Of a stretch of DNA of 64,000 bases, positions 28,102 through 36,674 are shown piece by piece; the stretch's first letter is position 1; each line of letters opens with the position of its first letter. The position numbers were made by a program, and so were the translations under genes. This DNA comes from a beta proteobacterium AAP99 (GTDB taxonomy: Bacteria; Pseudomonadota; Gammaproteobacteria; Burkholderiales; Burkholderiaceae_C): contig LJIA01000019.1 of NCBI GenBank assembly GCA_001295775.1, positions 62,001 to 126,000 of the forward strand. Direction: 5' to 3'. The notes beneath the pieces are model-generated. The model ran no database searches. It worked only from the letters and a program-made list of their open reading frames with translations, and had not been told where the DNA came from.

Positions 28102-29364
28102 TCAGCCGCCGCGTCGCATGAGTTCGAAGAAGTCCGCGTTCGACTTGGTTTCCTTCATCTTCGACAGGATGAACTCCATCGCCTGCGCTTCATCCATGTC
28201 GTAGATGAGCTTGCGCAGAATCCAGATTTTCTGAAGCTGATCCTTCGGGATCAGCAGTTCCTCGCGACGCGTACTGGACTTGTTGAGGTTGATCGACGGG
28301 TAGACCCGCTTCTCGGCCAGGCGGCGTTCAAGGTGGATTTCACTGTTGCCCGTGCCCTTGAATTCTTCGTAGATCACGTCATCCATGCGGCTGCCGGTTT
28401 CGATCAGCGCAGTGGCAATGATGGTGAGCGAGCCGCCTTCTTCCAAATTGCGTGCAGCACCAAAGAAGCGCTTGGGGCGTTGGAGGGCGTTAGCGTCCAC
28501 GCCGCCGGTCAGCACCTTGCCGGAAGCTGGCACCACGGTGTTGTAGGCGCGAGCGAGGCGAGTGATCGAGTCCAGAAGAATGACAACGTCCTTCTTCATC
28601 TCGACCAGACGCTTGGCCTTCTCGATCACCATTTCGGCAACCTGTACGTGGCGCGGAGCGGGCTCGTCGAAGGTCGATGCCACCACTTCGCCACGAACGC
28701 TGCGCTGCATTTCCGTGACTTCTTCAGGGCGCTCATCGATCAGCAGGACGATCAACACTGCGTCGGGGTGGTTGGCAGAGATGGCATGTGCGATGTGCTG
28801 CATCATCACCGTCTTACCGGACTTCGGGCTGGCGACCAGCAAGGCGCGCTGACCGGCGCCGAGCGGCGCGATCATGTCGATGATGCGCCCGGTGATGTTT
28901 TCCTCGCCCTTGATGTCACGCTCCAGCGTGAAGCGCCGCGTCGGATGCAAGGGAGTGAGGTTCTCGAACATGATCTTGTTCTTGATCTGCTCGGGGGGAA
29001 CGCCATTCACCTTGTCGACCTTCACCAGCGCAAAGTAGCGCTCGCCATCCTTGGGCGTGCGGACTTCGCCTTCGATCGAATCACCGGTATGCAGATTGAA
29101 ACGTCGGATCTGCGAAGGCGAGATGTAGATGTCGTCGGGGCTGGCCAGATAACTTGTGTCCGGGGAGCGCAGGAAGCCGAAGCCGTCAGGTAGCACCTCA
29201 AGCACCCCGTCGCCGAAGACCTGCTCACCCTGCTTCGCGCGACGCTTCATGATGGCAAACATGAGTTCTTGCTTGCGCATACGGGCGGCGTTCTCGATTT
29301 CGAGCGTTCCCGCCATTTCGACGAGTTCGGTGATATGAAGCGCCTTGAGTTCGTTCAGATGCAT
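28102..29364 (-). CDS. rho: Transcription termination factor Rho
   Basis: A 420-aa hexameric RNA helicase that ends transcription. The N-terminal helical bundle ([19 protein letters not shown]) and the RNA-binding OSB fold ([20 protein letters not shown]) are followed by the ATPase core. That core has Walker [12 protein letters not shown], Walker [17 protein letters not shown], the Q-loop [18 protein letters not shown], and the R-loop region [16 protein letters not shown]. Length and order are normal. Confidence 0.97.
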   Translation of the reverse strand: MHLNELKALHITELVEMAGTLEIENAARMRKQELMFAIMKRRAKQGEQVFGDGVLEVLPDGFGFLRSPDTSYLASPDDIYISPSQIRRFNLHTGDSIEGEVRTPKDGERYFALVKVDKVNGVPPEQIKNKIMFENLTPLHPTRRFTLERDIKGEENITGRIIDMIAPLGAGQRALLVASPKSGKTVMMQHIAHAISANHPDAVLIVLLIDERPEEVTEMQRSVRGEVVASTFDEPAPRHVQVAEMVIEKAKRLVEMKKDVVILLDSITRLARAYNTVVPASGKVLTGGVDANALQRPKRFFGAARNLEEGGSLTIIATALIETGSRMDDVIYEEFKGTGNSEIHLERRLAEKRVYPSINLNKSSTRREELLIPKDQLQKIWILRKLIYDMDEAQAMEFILSKMKETKSNADFFELMRRGG

Positions 29365-29546
29365 GAAAGGCCAAGCCTTGGGGAGAATGCCGCGAACGCG
29401 GCGAGAACTAGATGATGCGGAGAGAGGAAGCCGTTCGGCTTCACGGTGGCTCGACCAGAGCTGGGCTCAGGGAGCACTACCGGGTGCTGCGTAGCAGCGA
29501 GACTTTCTGAATTATGGCGCCGTGTGCGTAGGCGCGCAAGTTGCGA

Positions 29547-29571
29547 ACGGGTCGGCGTTGCGCCGACCCGT
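29547..29571 (-). terminator. Hairpin after trxA
   Basis: A perfect 11-bp stem (ACGGGTCGGCG / CGCCGACCCGT) with a 3-nt loop lies 10 bp past the trxA stop. Only a weak T-rich end follows on the minus strand. Confidence 0.6.
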
Positions 29572-29581
29572 CGAGCTCAGA

Positions 29582-29908
29582 TCACAGGTGACCGTCAAGG
29601 AAGGCCGTCAGTTGCGACTTGGAAAGCGCACCGACCTTCGTGGCTGACACTTGGCCGTTCTTGAACAGCATCAGCGTCGGGATGCCGCGAATACCGAACT
29701 TGGCCGGCACATCGCGGTTTTCGTCGACGTTCATCTTCGCGACCTGCACTCGCCCGGCGTAATCCTTGGCCACTTCGTCCAGGATCGGGGCGATCATCTT
29801 GCAAGGGCCGCACCATTCCGCCCAGTAGTCCAGCAACACGGGAACGTCGGACTGAAGAACCTCTGCGTCAAAAGACGCATCGCTCACGTACTTGATCGAG
29901 CCGCTCAT
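29582..29908 (-). CDS. trxA: Thioredoxin 1
   Basis: A 108-aa cytoplasmic disulfide reductase. The active site WCGPC is at residues 32-36 ([14 protein letters not shown]), and the cis-proline block is [16 protein letters not shown] precedes the ATG. The adjacency to rho is common in proteobacteria. A good sigma-70-like promoter lies 66 bp upstream. Confidence 0.96.
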   Translation of the reverse strand: MSGSIKYVSDASFDAEVLQSDVPVLLDYWAEWCGPCKMIAPILDEVAKDYAGRVQVAKMNVDENRDVPAKFGIRGIPTLMLFKNGQVSATKVGALSKSQLTAFLDGHL

Positions 29909-29973
29909 GGCATTTCCTGTAAGAGTGGAAGCAGATTGCGCGCGTCCTCCCGCATTGGCAGGGCGCCCTTCTC

Positions 29974-30001
29974 TATATAGGGCGAGATGTTACACGCGCA
30001 A
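29974..30001 (-). promoter_or_regulatory. Putative sigma-70 promoter of trxA
   Basis: On the minus strand TTGCGC (30001-29996) and TATATA (29979-29974) are separated by 16 bp, placed to transcribe trxA with a leader of about 55-60 nt. Confidence 0.55.
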
Positions 30002-30127
30002 GTGCAGCACTACATTGGCTTGCGTAATCGTCGCGATAGCGGCGGCCTGCCTCGCCGAAGCCCAGCGACTACTGTCGTCTCGCCTCTGCCGCGCGTCGTG
30101 CATCGACTCGGAGATACACTTCATCTT

Positions 30128-30222
30128 GGTGGGCCCCCTCGCATGGGAGTCCGGGAACCGGGTCAGGTCGGGAACGAAGCAGCCCTAACCGGTCGCTTTC
30201 AGTGCCGAGGTTCAGGCTCACC
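30128..30222 (+). ncRNA. ffs: Signal recognition particle RNA (4.5S, small bacterial type)
   Basis: The conserved SRP RNA tip is present: GGTCAGGTCGGGAACGAAGC, then AGCC, carrying the Ffh-binding loop. The ends pair as GGTGGGCC (30128-30135) with GGCTCACC (30215-30222), giving a single hairpin of about 95 nt. A TACACT -10 box at 30115-30120 sets transcription start at about 30127. With Ffh it targets membrane proteins during translation. Position just before dnaX is conserved in many proteobacteria. Confidence 0.93.
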
Positions 30223-30284
30223 TTTGACATTTCGCGGGTCGCCCAAGCGCGCGGCCTGCTATCCACCCTCTCAGGCTGGAACGC

Positions 30285-31976
30285 ATGAGCTATCAGGTGC
30301 TTGCCCGGAAGTGGCGGCCCAAGTCCTTCGGTGCCGGTCTTGTTGGCCAGGAGCACGTTGTACGGGCGCTGAGCCACGCGCTTGCCAGCGGTCGACTGCA
30401 CCACGCGTATTTGTTCACCGGAACACGCGGCGTGGGCAAGACGACGCTCTCCCGAATTCTTGCCAAGGCGCTCAATTGCACCGGCCCGGACGGACAGGGG
30501 GGGATCACCGCCGAGCCGTGTGGTGTGTGCGCGTCATGCAAAGCCATTGATGCAGGTAGATTCATCGACTACGTCGAGATGGATGCTGCAAGCAACCGAG
30601 GCGTCGATGAAATGACCACGCTGCTTGAGCGCGCTGTGTATGCGCCTACGGCGGGCCGTTACAAGGTGTACATGATCGACGAAGTGCACATGCTGACGAA
30701 CCACGCCTTCAACGCCATGCTGAAGACGCTGGAAGAGCCGCCGGAGCACATGAAGTTCATCCTTGCGACAACCGATCCGCAGAAGATCCCGGTCACGGTG
30801 CTGTCGCGCTGCCTCCAGTTCAGCCTCAAGCAGATGCCCGCCGGCGCGACCGCAGAGCATCTCGGACGTGTTCTCGGCGAAGAAGGCATCGAAGCCGAGC
30901 CCTTTGCGCTGTCGCTGATCGCACGCGCAGCGCACGGTTCCATGCGCGACGCCTTGAGTCTGACTGACCAGGCGATCGCCTTCTGCGCCGGACCAATCAC
31001 CGCGGCTGCCGTAAGGGAGATGCTCGGCGCCGTCGATACGGGGCACCTGGTCGCGCTTCTGGATGCGCTGGCCGCCCGAGATGCCGAGCGCCTCGGGCGT
31101 GAACTCGAGCAGATGAGCGTCCGGTCCATCGGATTTGAAGCGGCCTTGTCGGATCTCGCCGCCCTGCTGCACAGGATCGCGCTGGCACAGAGCATTCCGG
31201 GCAGTGCGCACGATGACATCGCTGATCAGCAGGACGTGCTTCGGCTTGCGGCAGCCTTTGGACCGGATGAAGTGCAGCTCTTGTACGGCATTGCACTCAA
31301 GGGGCTGCAGGAGTTGAGTTGGGCACCTGACCCGGCAACCGGCTTTTCGATGACGCTTCTGCGGATGCTTGCGTTCGTACCAGCGGCTTTAGCCGGGGAG
31401 CAGCCGAGCAAGCCTCTGCTCGCGCCGCGCCCAGTCAGCAGGCTGTCTGTTCCTGTGCCAGCCGTGCCGGTCGCTCGTCCGTCAATACCCCACCCCGTGC
31501 CAGCGCATCGATCGCCGGCACCACCAGAACCTGCGGTTCGCGCGACTCGGCCCGCGCCCCAGAGCGGCCCGGACGCCATTTCAGACTGGCCTGGCCTCGC
31601 TGGGCGCCTGCCGCTCACAGGGATCGCCCAGCAACTTGCCTTGCAGAGCGCATTGATCGCCGATGACGGGGAGTCGCTGGCACTGTCCGTTGCGGCACGC
31701 GGGCTGTCCAGTTCGGTGACCATCGGAAAACTGGAACAGGCTTTGGCCTCGAGTGGGTATCGCCGTAAGGTCGAGGTCCGGCTCGATGAGCAAGCCTCGA
31801 CCGAGGCCGCGGAGGGACCCGTGACGGCGCATCAACGCATGGAACTGGAGCGTACGGTCGCTCGCCAAGCGCTTGAGAGCGCTGTCCAGAATGATCCGGT
31901 CGTGCGCGAGATTCAAGATCTGTTCGGAGCGAGCGTGATTTCCTCGTCGATCCGGGCTCCGGAAGCCGGTGCGTAG
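30285..31976 (+). CDS. dnaX: DNA polymerase III subunit tau/gamma
   Basis: A 563-aa AAA+ clamp-loader subunit. It opens SYQVLARKWRPKSFGAGLVG; Walker A is GTRGVGKTTLSRIL. Zinc-module cysteines lie in ALNCTG and EPCGVCASCKAI. Walker B is VYMIDEVHMLTNHAFNAML, and the sensor/arginine region is LSRCLQFSLKQMP. A Pro-rich linker (about residues 375-435) precedes the polymerase- and helicase-binding domains. I see no A-rich slippery heptamer, so a programmed frameshift gamma product is not evident. ybaB and recR follow in the usual dnaX-ybaB-recR order. Confidence 0.96.
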   Translation: MSYQVLARKWRPKSFGAGLVGQEHVVRALSHALASGRLHHAYLFTGTRGVGKTTLSRILAKALNCTGPDGQGGITAEPCGVCASCKAIDAGRFIDYVEMDAASNRGVDEMTTLLERAVYAPTAGRYKVYMIDEVHMLTNHAFNAMLKTLEEPPEHMKFILATTDPQKIPVTVLSRCLQFSLKQMPAGATAEHLGRVLGEEGIEAEPFALSLIARAAHGSMRDALSLTDQAIAFCAGPITAAAVREMLGAVDTGHLVALLDALAARDAERLGRELEQMSVRSIGFEAALSDLAALLHRIALAQSIPGSAHDDIADQQDVLRLAAAFGPDEVQLLYGIALKGLQELSWAPDPATGFSMTLLRMLAFVPAALAGEQPSKPLLAPRPVSRLSVPVPAVPVARPSIPHPVPAHRSPAPPEPAVRATRPAPQSGPDAISDWPGLAGRLPLTGIAQQLALQSALIADDGESLALSVAARGLSSSVTIGKLEQALASSGYRRKVEVRLDEQASTEAAEGPVTAHQRMELERTVARQALESAVQNDPVVREIQDLFGASVISSSIRAPEAGA

Positions 31977-32039
31977 ATCTGACTCGCGCGACGCGTCACA
32001 CTTGGGCAGCCAAACACATCCACCCTTGAGGAACTTGTC

Positions 32040-32366
32040 ATGATGAAGGGACAGATCGCAGGCCTGATGAAGCAGGCGCAGGCGATGCAGGAAAACATGA
32101 AACGCATGCAGGACCAGCTCGGCCAGATCGAAGTTGAGGGTTCTGCGGGTGCCGGCATGGTGAAGATCGTGATGACTTGCAAGCACGACGTGAAGCGCGT
32201 GAGCATCGACCCCAGCCTGCTAGCGGATGACAAGGACATGCTCGAGGACCTCGTGGCTGCAGCCTTCAACGATGCCGCCCGAAAGGCCGAGCAGACTTCG
32301 CAGGAACGCATGGCCAGTGTGACCGCGGGATTGCCGCTGCCCCCGGGCATGAAGTTTCCGTTCTGA
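32040..32366 (+). CDS. ybaB: YbaB/EbfC family nucleoid-associated protein
   Basis: A 108-aa DNA-binding protein that forms tweezers-like dimers on the nucleoid. It begins [20 protein letters not shown] and contains the conserved [15 protein letters not shown] and [16 protein letters not shown], ending [10 protein letters not shown] second ATG directly follows the first. It lies between dnaX and recR with short gaps. Confidence 0.95.
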   Translation: MMKGQIAGLMKQAQAMQENMKRMQDQLGQIEVEGSAGAGMVKIVMTCKHDVKRVSIDPSLLADDKDMLEDLVAAAFNDAARKAEQTSQERMASVTAGLPLPPGMKFPF

Positions 32367-32388
32367 AGTCGCTTCGTGAGGGGATCGC

Positions 32389-32988
32389 ATGAGCCCCCGC
32401 GCTGATGCATTTGCAAGATTGCTCGAGGCTTTCGAACGGCTGCCGGGCGTCGGACCAAAGACCGCCCAGCGCTTCGCCGTCTATCTGCTGGCAGAAGACC
32501 GGATGGCTGCAGCGCAACTGGCAGACGCGTTGGGCACCGGGCTGCAAAGAGTAGGTCGCTGCGCCCGTTGCAACACGTTCTCGGAATCCGACTTGTGCAG
32601 CACGTGCACCGACGAGTCGCGAGACTCAAGCGTGCTTGCGATCGTGGAAACACCTGCGGATCAGCAAGCACTTGAAGCAACGCTCGGATATCGAGGGTTG
32701 TACTGGGTCCTGATGGGGCGAGTTTCACCGCTTGACGGCGCGACGCCACAGTCCCTCGGCTTTGAGGCTCTGCTTGATCGCGCCAGTGATGGTCAGGTGC
32801 GCGAGGTCATCATTGCGACCAACTTCACGGTGGAAGGCGAAGCCACAGCGTTCATGGTCTCGGACCTGCTCAAGCGCAAAGGTCTCAAGGTCACACGTCT
32901 CGCTCGCGGCCTGCCGGTCGGGGGCGAGCTCGAGTATGTCGATCTGCCTACGCTTGCCGCCTCGCTCCGGGACCGCCGGCCGGGTTGA
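32389..32988 (+). CDS. recR: Recombination mediator protein RecR
   Basis: A 199-aa protein of the RecFOR pathway that loads RecA on gapped DNA. The N-terminal helix-hairpin-helix is FERLPGVGPKTAQRFAVYLL. The four-cysteine zinc finger is at C58, C61, C70 and C73. The Toprim domain has LAIVETPADQQALEAT and VIIATNFTVEGEATA. Length and order are standard. Confidence 0.97.
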   Translation: MSPRADAFARLLEAFERLPGVGPKTAQRFAVYLLAEDRMAAAQLADALGTGLQRVGRCARCNTFSESDLCSTCTDESRDSSVLAIVETPADQQALEATLGYRGLYWVLMGRVSPLDGATPQSLGFEALLDRASDGQVREVIIATNFTVEGEATAFMVSDLLKRKGLKVTRLARGLPVGGELEYVDLPTLAASLRDRRPG

Positions 32989-33047
32989 GAGCTATCGGGC
33001 TGGCGCGAAAAACTGAAGGTATTGCGTCCTCCCCCCAACGCATCAGT

Positions 33048-33863
33048 TCAGACCGTCAGTTCCTGCCAGCGCGCAATGTGTACCGGACCGGCGTCGATCA
33101 GATCCACCAGGCCCGATTCGCGGAGTCCTGACTGCACGAGTCCTTGCTGAAAGTCTGCAAGCGCGTGATCGACGTGACCGATTTCGGCCTGTGCTCTCTG
33201 CGGCAGGAAGGCCGTGTAAACCGGCAGCCGTGGCAGCAGCTCCGCGACCCCGGCTTTCCAATGCGGCTGATTGAGCCCAGAGGCGTCCAGACGGCTCAGC
33301 GTAGGTGGGCAGAACGGTCGCCCCAATGTCTGCCAGAACGCGGAACTGCCATCGGCGGCGTGCACGCCCCGCAGCCGAACGAATACCTGACTTGTCGCTG
33401 CAGGCCGTACCTCGGCGCGGAGATACCGAAGTGCGCTTGCCAGCAGCGCTCCCGGTGCCGCACCCGTAGCGAGATCTGGCAGCGCTGCCAGTATCGCGAG
33501 CCCGCTCATCCCATGCACGTCGTGACCAAGCTGAAGCGTCTGCACCGCATGCAGGATGCCCAGATCCTCGCTCGAATGAACCGTTTGGCCCACGCGCCAG
33601 ACGGGGTACGCCTTGCGGGTGCCGAAGGCGGGCGTAAAGGTCCCAACCGCAACAATGCCGCCACCGCTGCTCACAACGAGCATCGTCGCTTCATCGGGTG
33701 GCAACGCCGTCGGGTCCGCCGGAGCGGCCCAGGGCCCACGCAGCTGTTCAAGCCACCAGGCCAGGGGGAGACGCCAGCCTGATTGGTCGATCGCGTGCTC
33801 TTGCAGCAAGTCGAGAATTGCGTCTCGGTCCGTCGTCCGGGCGAAGCGGATCTGCAGCATCAC
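33048..33863 (-). CDS. Arginine N-succinyltransferase-like subunit, short and divergent (AruF-like)
   Basis: A 271-aa paralogue of the AstA family acyltransferases. Recognisable blocks are the FWQTLGRPFCPP motif (compare FWDAVGRRFFNM in the neighbour) and LLPRLPVYTAFLPQRAQAEIG (compare LMPQAPIYVTLLPEQARLAIG). It is about 70 residues shorter than normal subunits and lacks their C-terminal extension. It is coupled to the upstream full-length subunit by ATGA (33860-33863). In Pseudomonas the enzyme is a heteromer of AruF and AruG, so this is probably the second subunit; whether it keeps catalysis is unknown. Confidence 0.7.
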   Translation of the reverse strand: MMLQIRFARTTDRDAILDLLQEHAIDQSGWRLPLAWWLEQLRGPWAAPADPTALPPDEATMLVVSSGGGIVAVGTFTPAFGTRKAYPVWRVGQTVHSSEDLGILHAVQTLQLGHDVHGMSGLAILAALPDLATGAAPGALLASALRYLRAEVRPAATSQVFVRLRGVHAADGSSAFWQTLGRPFCPPTLSRLDASGLNQPHWKAGVAELLPRLPVYTAFLPQRAQAEIGHVDHALADFQQGLVQSGLRESGLVDLIDAGPVHIARWQELTV

Positions 33864-34909
33864 TCGCCTCCTGTGAGGGTCGCACTCAATGACGCGATTC
33901 TCAGTTCATCGCCTTCAACGAGTTCAAGCAGCGCACCGTCTTGCGCGCTGATGACGAACACGCCGTCACGAATCTGGCCGTGCACGATGCTCGATCGCGG
34001 GTTGGAAGTTGCTGTGTTCAGCGCGATGAAGAGCTCACCGACCGGCTGGCCGAAGCGCACCGGCATGCGGCGGCTGCTGCGTGGCGTGCGCAGCGTGTCA
34101 AGCCGAGCATGAACTGTCGGTCCGCCATCGAACAGATCGACATACGTGTTTTCATCGAAGCCCTCGTCCATGAGAATCGAGAACGGGAGTTCTGCTGATG
34201 GATGCAACTGGCCAATCGCCAGACGCGCTTGTTCCGGCAACAGTGTCACGTAGATCGGCGCCTGTGGCATGAGTTCGGCGATGAATGACTTGCTGCGGCC
34301 GCCTGCGATCCGCTCGGCCTGTGCGTAGTCCATGTTGAAGAAGCGGCGACCGACCGCATCCCAGAACGGACAGTGCCCTGCGTCATCGCACAACCCCGGG
34401 CTCTCCGCGGCGACACGGTCGGCAAAGCGGTCTGGATGCTCCGCCATGAAGAGCAGGCGCGCACGCGAAAGCAGTTGCGGCCAAGGCGTGCTTTCCAGAT
34501 GAGGTTCGATGTAGAACGATGTCAGCAGGCTGTAGCCGCTGAGGTCGTGGCACAGGTGCAGCACGTGGATGCGGTTGGACAGGTCCAGCGAACGCGAGGT
34601 ATGCACCACGATTTCGTTGCGATAGCTATAGAAGCGATCGTGAAATCCGGCGCTGGCTGTGATGCCGCTTACGCCGGCAACATGGCCACTCGAAGTCTCT
34701 TCGAGCACGAAGAAGTAGGTTTCTTCCGTCGGAGCATCCACGTCCGAGTCGAATGAGTGGATTGACCTCCGAACCTTTTCGAGCAGGCGATCCGTGTCCT
34801 CTGGCAGAGATGTGACGCCGATCGCCGCCGCCCGTGCAATCCGTTCGATGTGGGGGAGGTCCGACAGCCGGCTTGGTCGCAGGACATAGGTGCTGGGTGA
34901 TGTGGTCAT
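33860..34909 (-). CDS. astA: Arginine/ornithine N-succinyltransferase subunit (AstA/AruG-like)
   Basis: A 349-aa cytoplasmic enzyme transferring succinyl from succinyl-CoA to the alpha-amino group of arginine, the first step of the AST pathway. Conserved blocks are the N-terminal acceptor region VLRPSRLSDLPHIERIA, FWDAVGRRFFNMDYAQAE, GGRSKSFIAELMPQAPIYV and DEGFDENTYVDLFDGGPT. It overlaps argR upstream (ATGA at 34906-34909) and the short paralogue downstream. The remaining AST genes (astB, C, D, E) are not in the window. Confidence 0.88.
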   Translation of the reverse strand: MTTSPSTYVLRPSRLSDLPHIERIARAAAIGVTSLPEDTDRLLEKVRRSIHSFDSDVDAPTEETYFFVLEETSSGHVAGVSGITASAGFHDRFYSYRNEIVVHTSRSLDLSNRIHVLHLCHDLSGYSLLTSFYIEPHLESTPWPQLLSRARLLFMAEHPDRFADRVAAESPGLCDDAGHCPFWDAVGRRFFNMDYAQAERIAGGRSKSFIAELMPQAPIYVTLLPEQARLAIGQLHPSAELPFSILMDEGFDENTYVDLFDGGPTVHARLDTLRTPRSSRRMPVRFGQPVGELFIALNTATSNPRSSIVHGQIRDGVFVISAQDGALLELVEGDELRIASLSATLTGGE

Positions 34910-35763
34910 GAGGACATGCTTCCTGCCTGCCAGTAGGTCGATACGCGGCGGCTGCGTTCCTCGCGCGGCGTCATGCCGAAGTGCGCGCGATAGGTGCTGG
35001 AGAAGTGCGGGCCGGACGAAAACCCGCAGGCCAGTCCGACCTGCAGGATGGATTGCGAGCTTTCCTGGAGCAACGTGCGGGCATGGGCCAGACGCATTTC
35101 CAGATAGTGCTTCGAAGGCAGTGTGTCGAGGTGCTGCTTGAACAAGCGTTCCAGCTGACGACGCGACACACCCACAAGTCGCGCGATGTCATCGCCCGGC
35201 AGTGGTTCTTCAAAATTGGCCTTCATCAGGGCCAGGGCTTCGGTCAGCTTCGGGTGCGTCGTCGTCCGACCCAGCGGTGCAGATCCGCCCAGGTCTGGTG
35301 CAGCCACCCCCACCGTGCCGGACGCGGCGATCCAGCGATTCAGGCACTCCGGCGCCCAGCGTTCAAGCACGGCGCGACCGACCAGCTCGGCAAGTGTTTG
35401 CGCATCAGCTTCGATCGCATCGGCCGGCGCGGCAGTTTTCATTTCGCCTCGGAGGAAGAATCGACGCTCAGCGGAGCGCGTCAGCCAGTCGAGCGCTGAC
35501 AGACATTCGGGGTCGGCGACACCGTCAGTTGCCGTGACGACGCGTACGTCGGCGTGTTCTGCGCTGTCCGAAGAGTCTGCGCGGAGCGTGACGCCCTCCG
35601 CGGTCACGACATCGGCTTGCGGCGCAAGCGCACAGAGCGCGAGCCTTGTCTCGACGGGCGCGCCGACAGCCTTCAGTGAGTTGTTCAGACGCGCGAGCTG
35701 CGCGATGGGTTCGAGCGACTGCCCTGGCGCGACGAGGATGACGATCCGGATCGTTCGCATCAA
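34906..35763 (-). CDS. argR: AraC/XylS-family arginine regulator ArgR-like, with GATase1-like sensor domain
   Basis: 285 aa. The N-terminal half resembles the DJ-1/PfpI-like domain of AraC-type ArgR regulators (IRIVILVAPGQSLEPIAQLA). The C-terminal half has two AraC helix-turn-helix units: DDIARLVGVSRRQLERLFKQ and ILQVGLACGFSSGPHFSSTY. In Pseudomonas aeruginosa the equivalent gene closes the aotJQMOP operon and activates arginine uptake and catabolism. Here it occupies the same position after aotP and is coupled to astA. Sites matching the known ArgR half-site lie upstream of the operon (41501-41602). Confidence 0.85.
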   Translation of the reverse strand: MMRTIRIVILVAPGQSLEPIAQLARLNNSLKAVGAPVETRLALCALAPQADVVTAEGVTLRADSSDSAEHADVRVVTATDGVADPECLSALDWLTRSAERRFFLRGEMKTAAPADAIEADAQTLAELVGRAVLERWAPECLNRWIAASGTVGVAAPDLGGSAPLGRTTTHPKLTEALALMKANFEEPLPGDDIARLVGVSRRQLERLFKQHLDTLPSKHYLEMRLAHARTLLQESSQSILQVGLACGFSSGPHFSSTYRAHFGMTPREERSRRVSTYWQAGSMSS

Positions 35764-35824
35764 GTGCTCGCGCCCAGCGGTCTTGCCATGCCTGTTTTGC
35801 GGGTGGCCTGCACAGGCGCGGCAG

Positions 35825-36667
35825 CTACTTCAGGCCGCTGGAGAGGAACTGCTGCAGGCGCGGCGATTGGGGACGTGCCAGCACTTCGGAGGGGTGACCT
35901 GACTCCTCCACCATGCCCTTGTGCAGGAACAGGGTCTTGTTGGAAACCTCGCGAGCAAACTCCATCTCGTGCGTCACGATGATCATGGTTCGACCTTCCT
36001 CGGCCAAGCCGCGCATCACACGCAGGACTTCGCCCACCAGCTCAGGGTCCAGCGCGGAGGTCGGCTCGTCAAACAACATGACTTCGGGCTGCATGGCCAG
36101 CGCACGGGCAATGGCCACTCGCTGCTGTTCACCGCCAGAAAGGTGGGCTGGATACAGTTCCCGTCGGTGCCATACGCCGACGCGGTTCAGATAGGTCTCC
36201 GCGCGCTCGGTGGCCTCGGCTTTGGTGAGTCCCAGTACGTGCATCGGTGCTTCGATCACGTTCTCCGTGACCGTCATGTGGGCCCACAGGTTGAAGTGCT
36301 GAAACACCATGGTGAGCCGGGCGCGCATCGCGGCCAGCTGGCGGGCGTCTGCTGCCTTCAGCGTGCCATCACGGTCCGGCACCAGACGAAGCGCCTCCCC
36401 ATCCAGGCTGATCGACCCTCGGTTGGGTTGCTCGAGCAGGTTGATGCAGCGCAGAAAGGTGCTCTTGCCCGAGCCACTGGCACCGATGAGTGTCAACACA
36501 TCGCCGGATGCCGCTTGCAGACTGACACCCTTCAAGACTTCCACCTCGCCGAATCGCTTGTGGATGTCGCTGACTTCGAGCTTGATGGGCATCGTCGGGC
36601 TGTTGTTCAACAAAGGGTTGGCGGCTTCTGCGGGCCGTGCGTTGAGCGGCTCAAGACGGGCGTTCAT
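35825..36667 (-). CDS. aotP: Arginine/ornithine ABC transporter ATPase (AotP/HisP-like)
   Basis: A 280-aa ATPase of the polar amino-acid importer family. Walker A is GASGSGKSTFLRCIN, the signature LSGGEQQRVAIARALA, Walker B VMLFDEPTSALDPE, and the switch histidine sits in IIVTHEMEFA. I choose the ATG at 36667 (MNARLEPLNARP), 7 nt after AGG and 7 bp past the aotO stop. An ATG at 36592 (MPIKLEVSDIHKRF) gives the canonical length and is a fair alternative. Confidence 0.92.
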   Translation of the reverse strand: MNARLEPLNARPAEAANPLLNNSPTMPIKLEVSDIHKRFGEVEVLKGVSLQAASGDVLTLIGASGSGKSTFLRCINLLEQPNRGSISLDGEALRLVPDRDGTLKAADARQLAAMRARLTMVFQHFNLWAHMTVTENVIEAPMHVLGLTKAEATERAETYLNRVGVWHRRELYPAHLSGGEQQRVAIARALAMQPEVMLFDEPTSALDPELVGEVLRVMRGLAEEGRTMIIVTHEMEFAREVSNKTLFLHKGMVEESGHPSEVLARPQSPRLQQFLSSGLK

Positions 36668-36674
36668 GGTCAGC

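Noticed and set aside
30285-31976. Programmed frameshift site in dnaX for a gamma product
   Set aside because: No A-AAA-AAG-like slippery heptamer with a downstream stem was seen.
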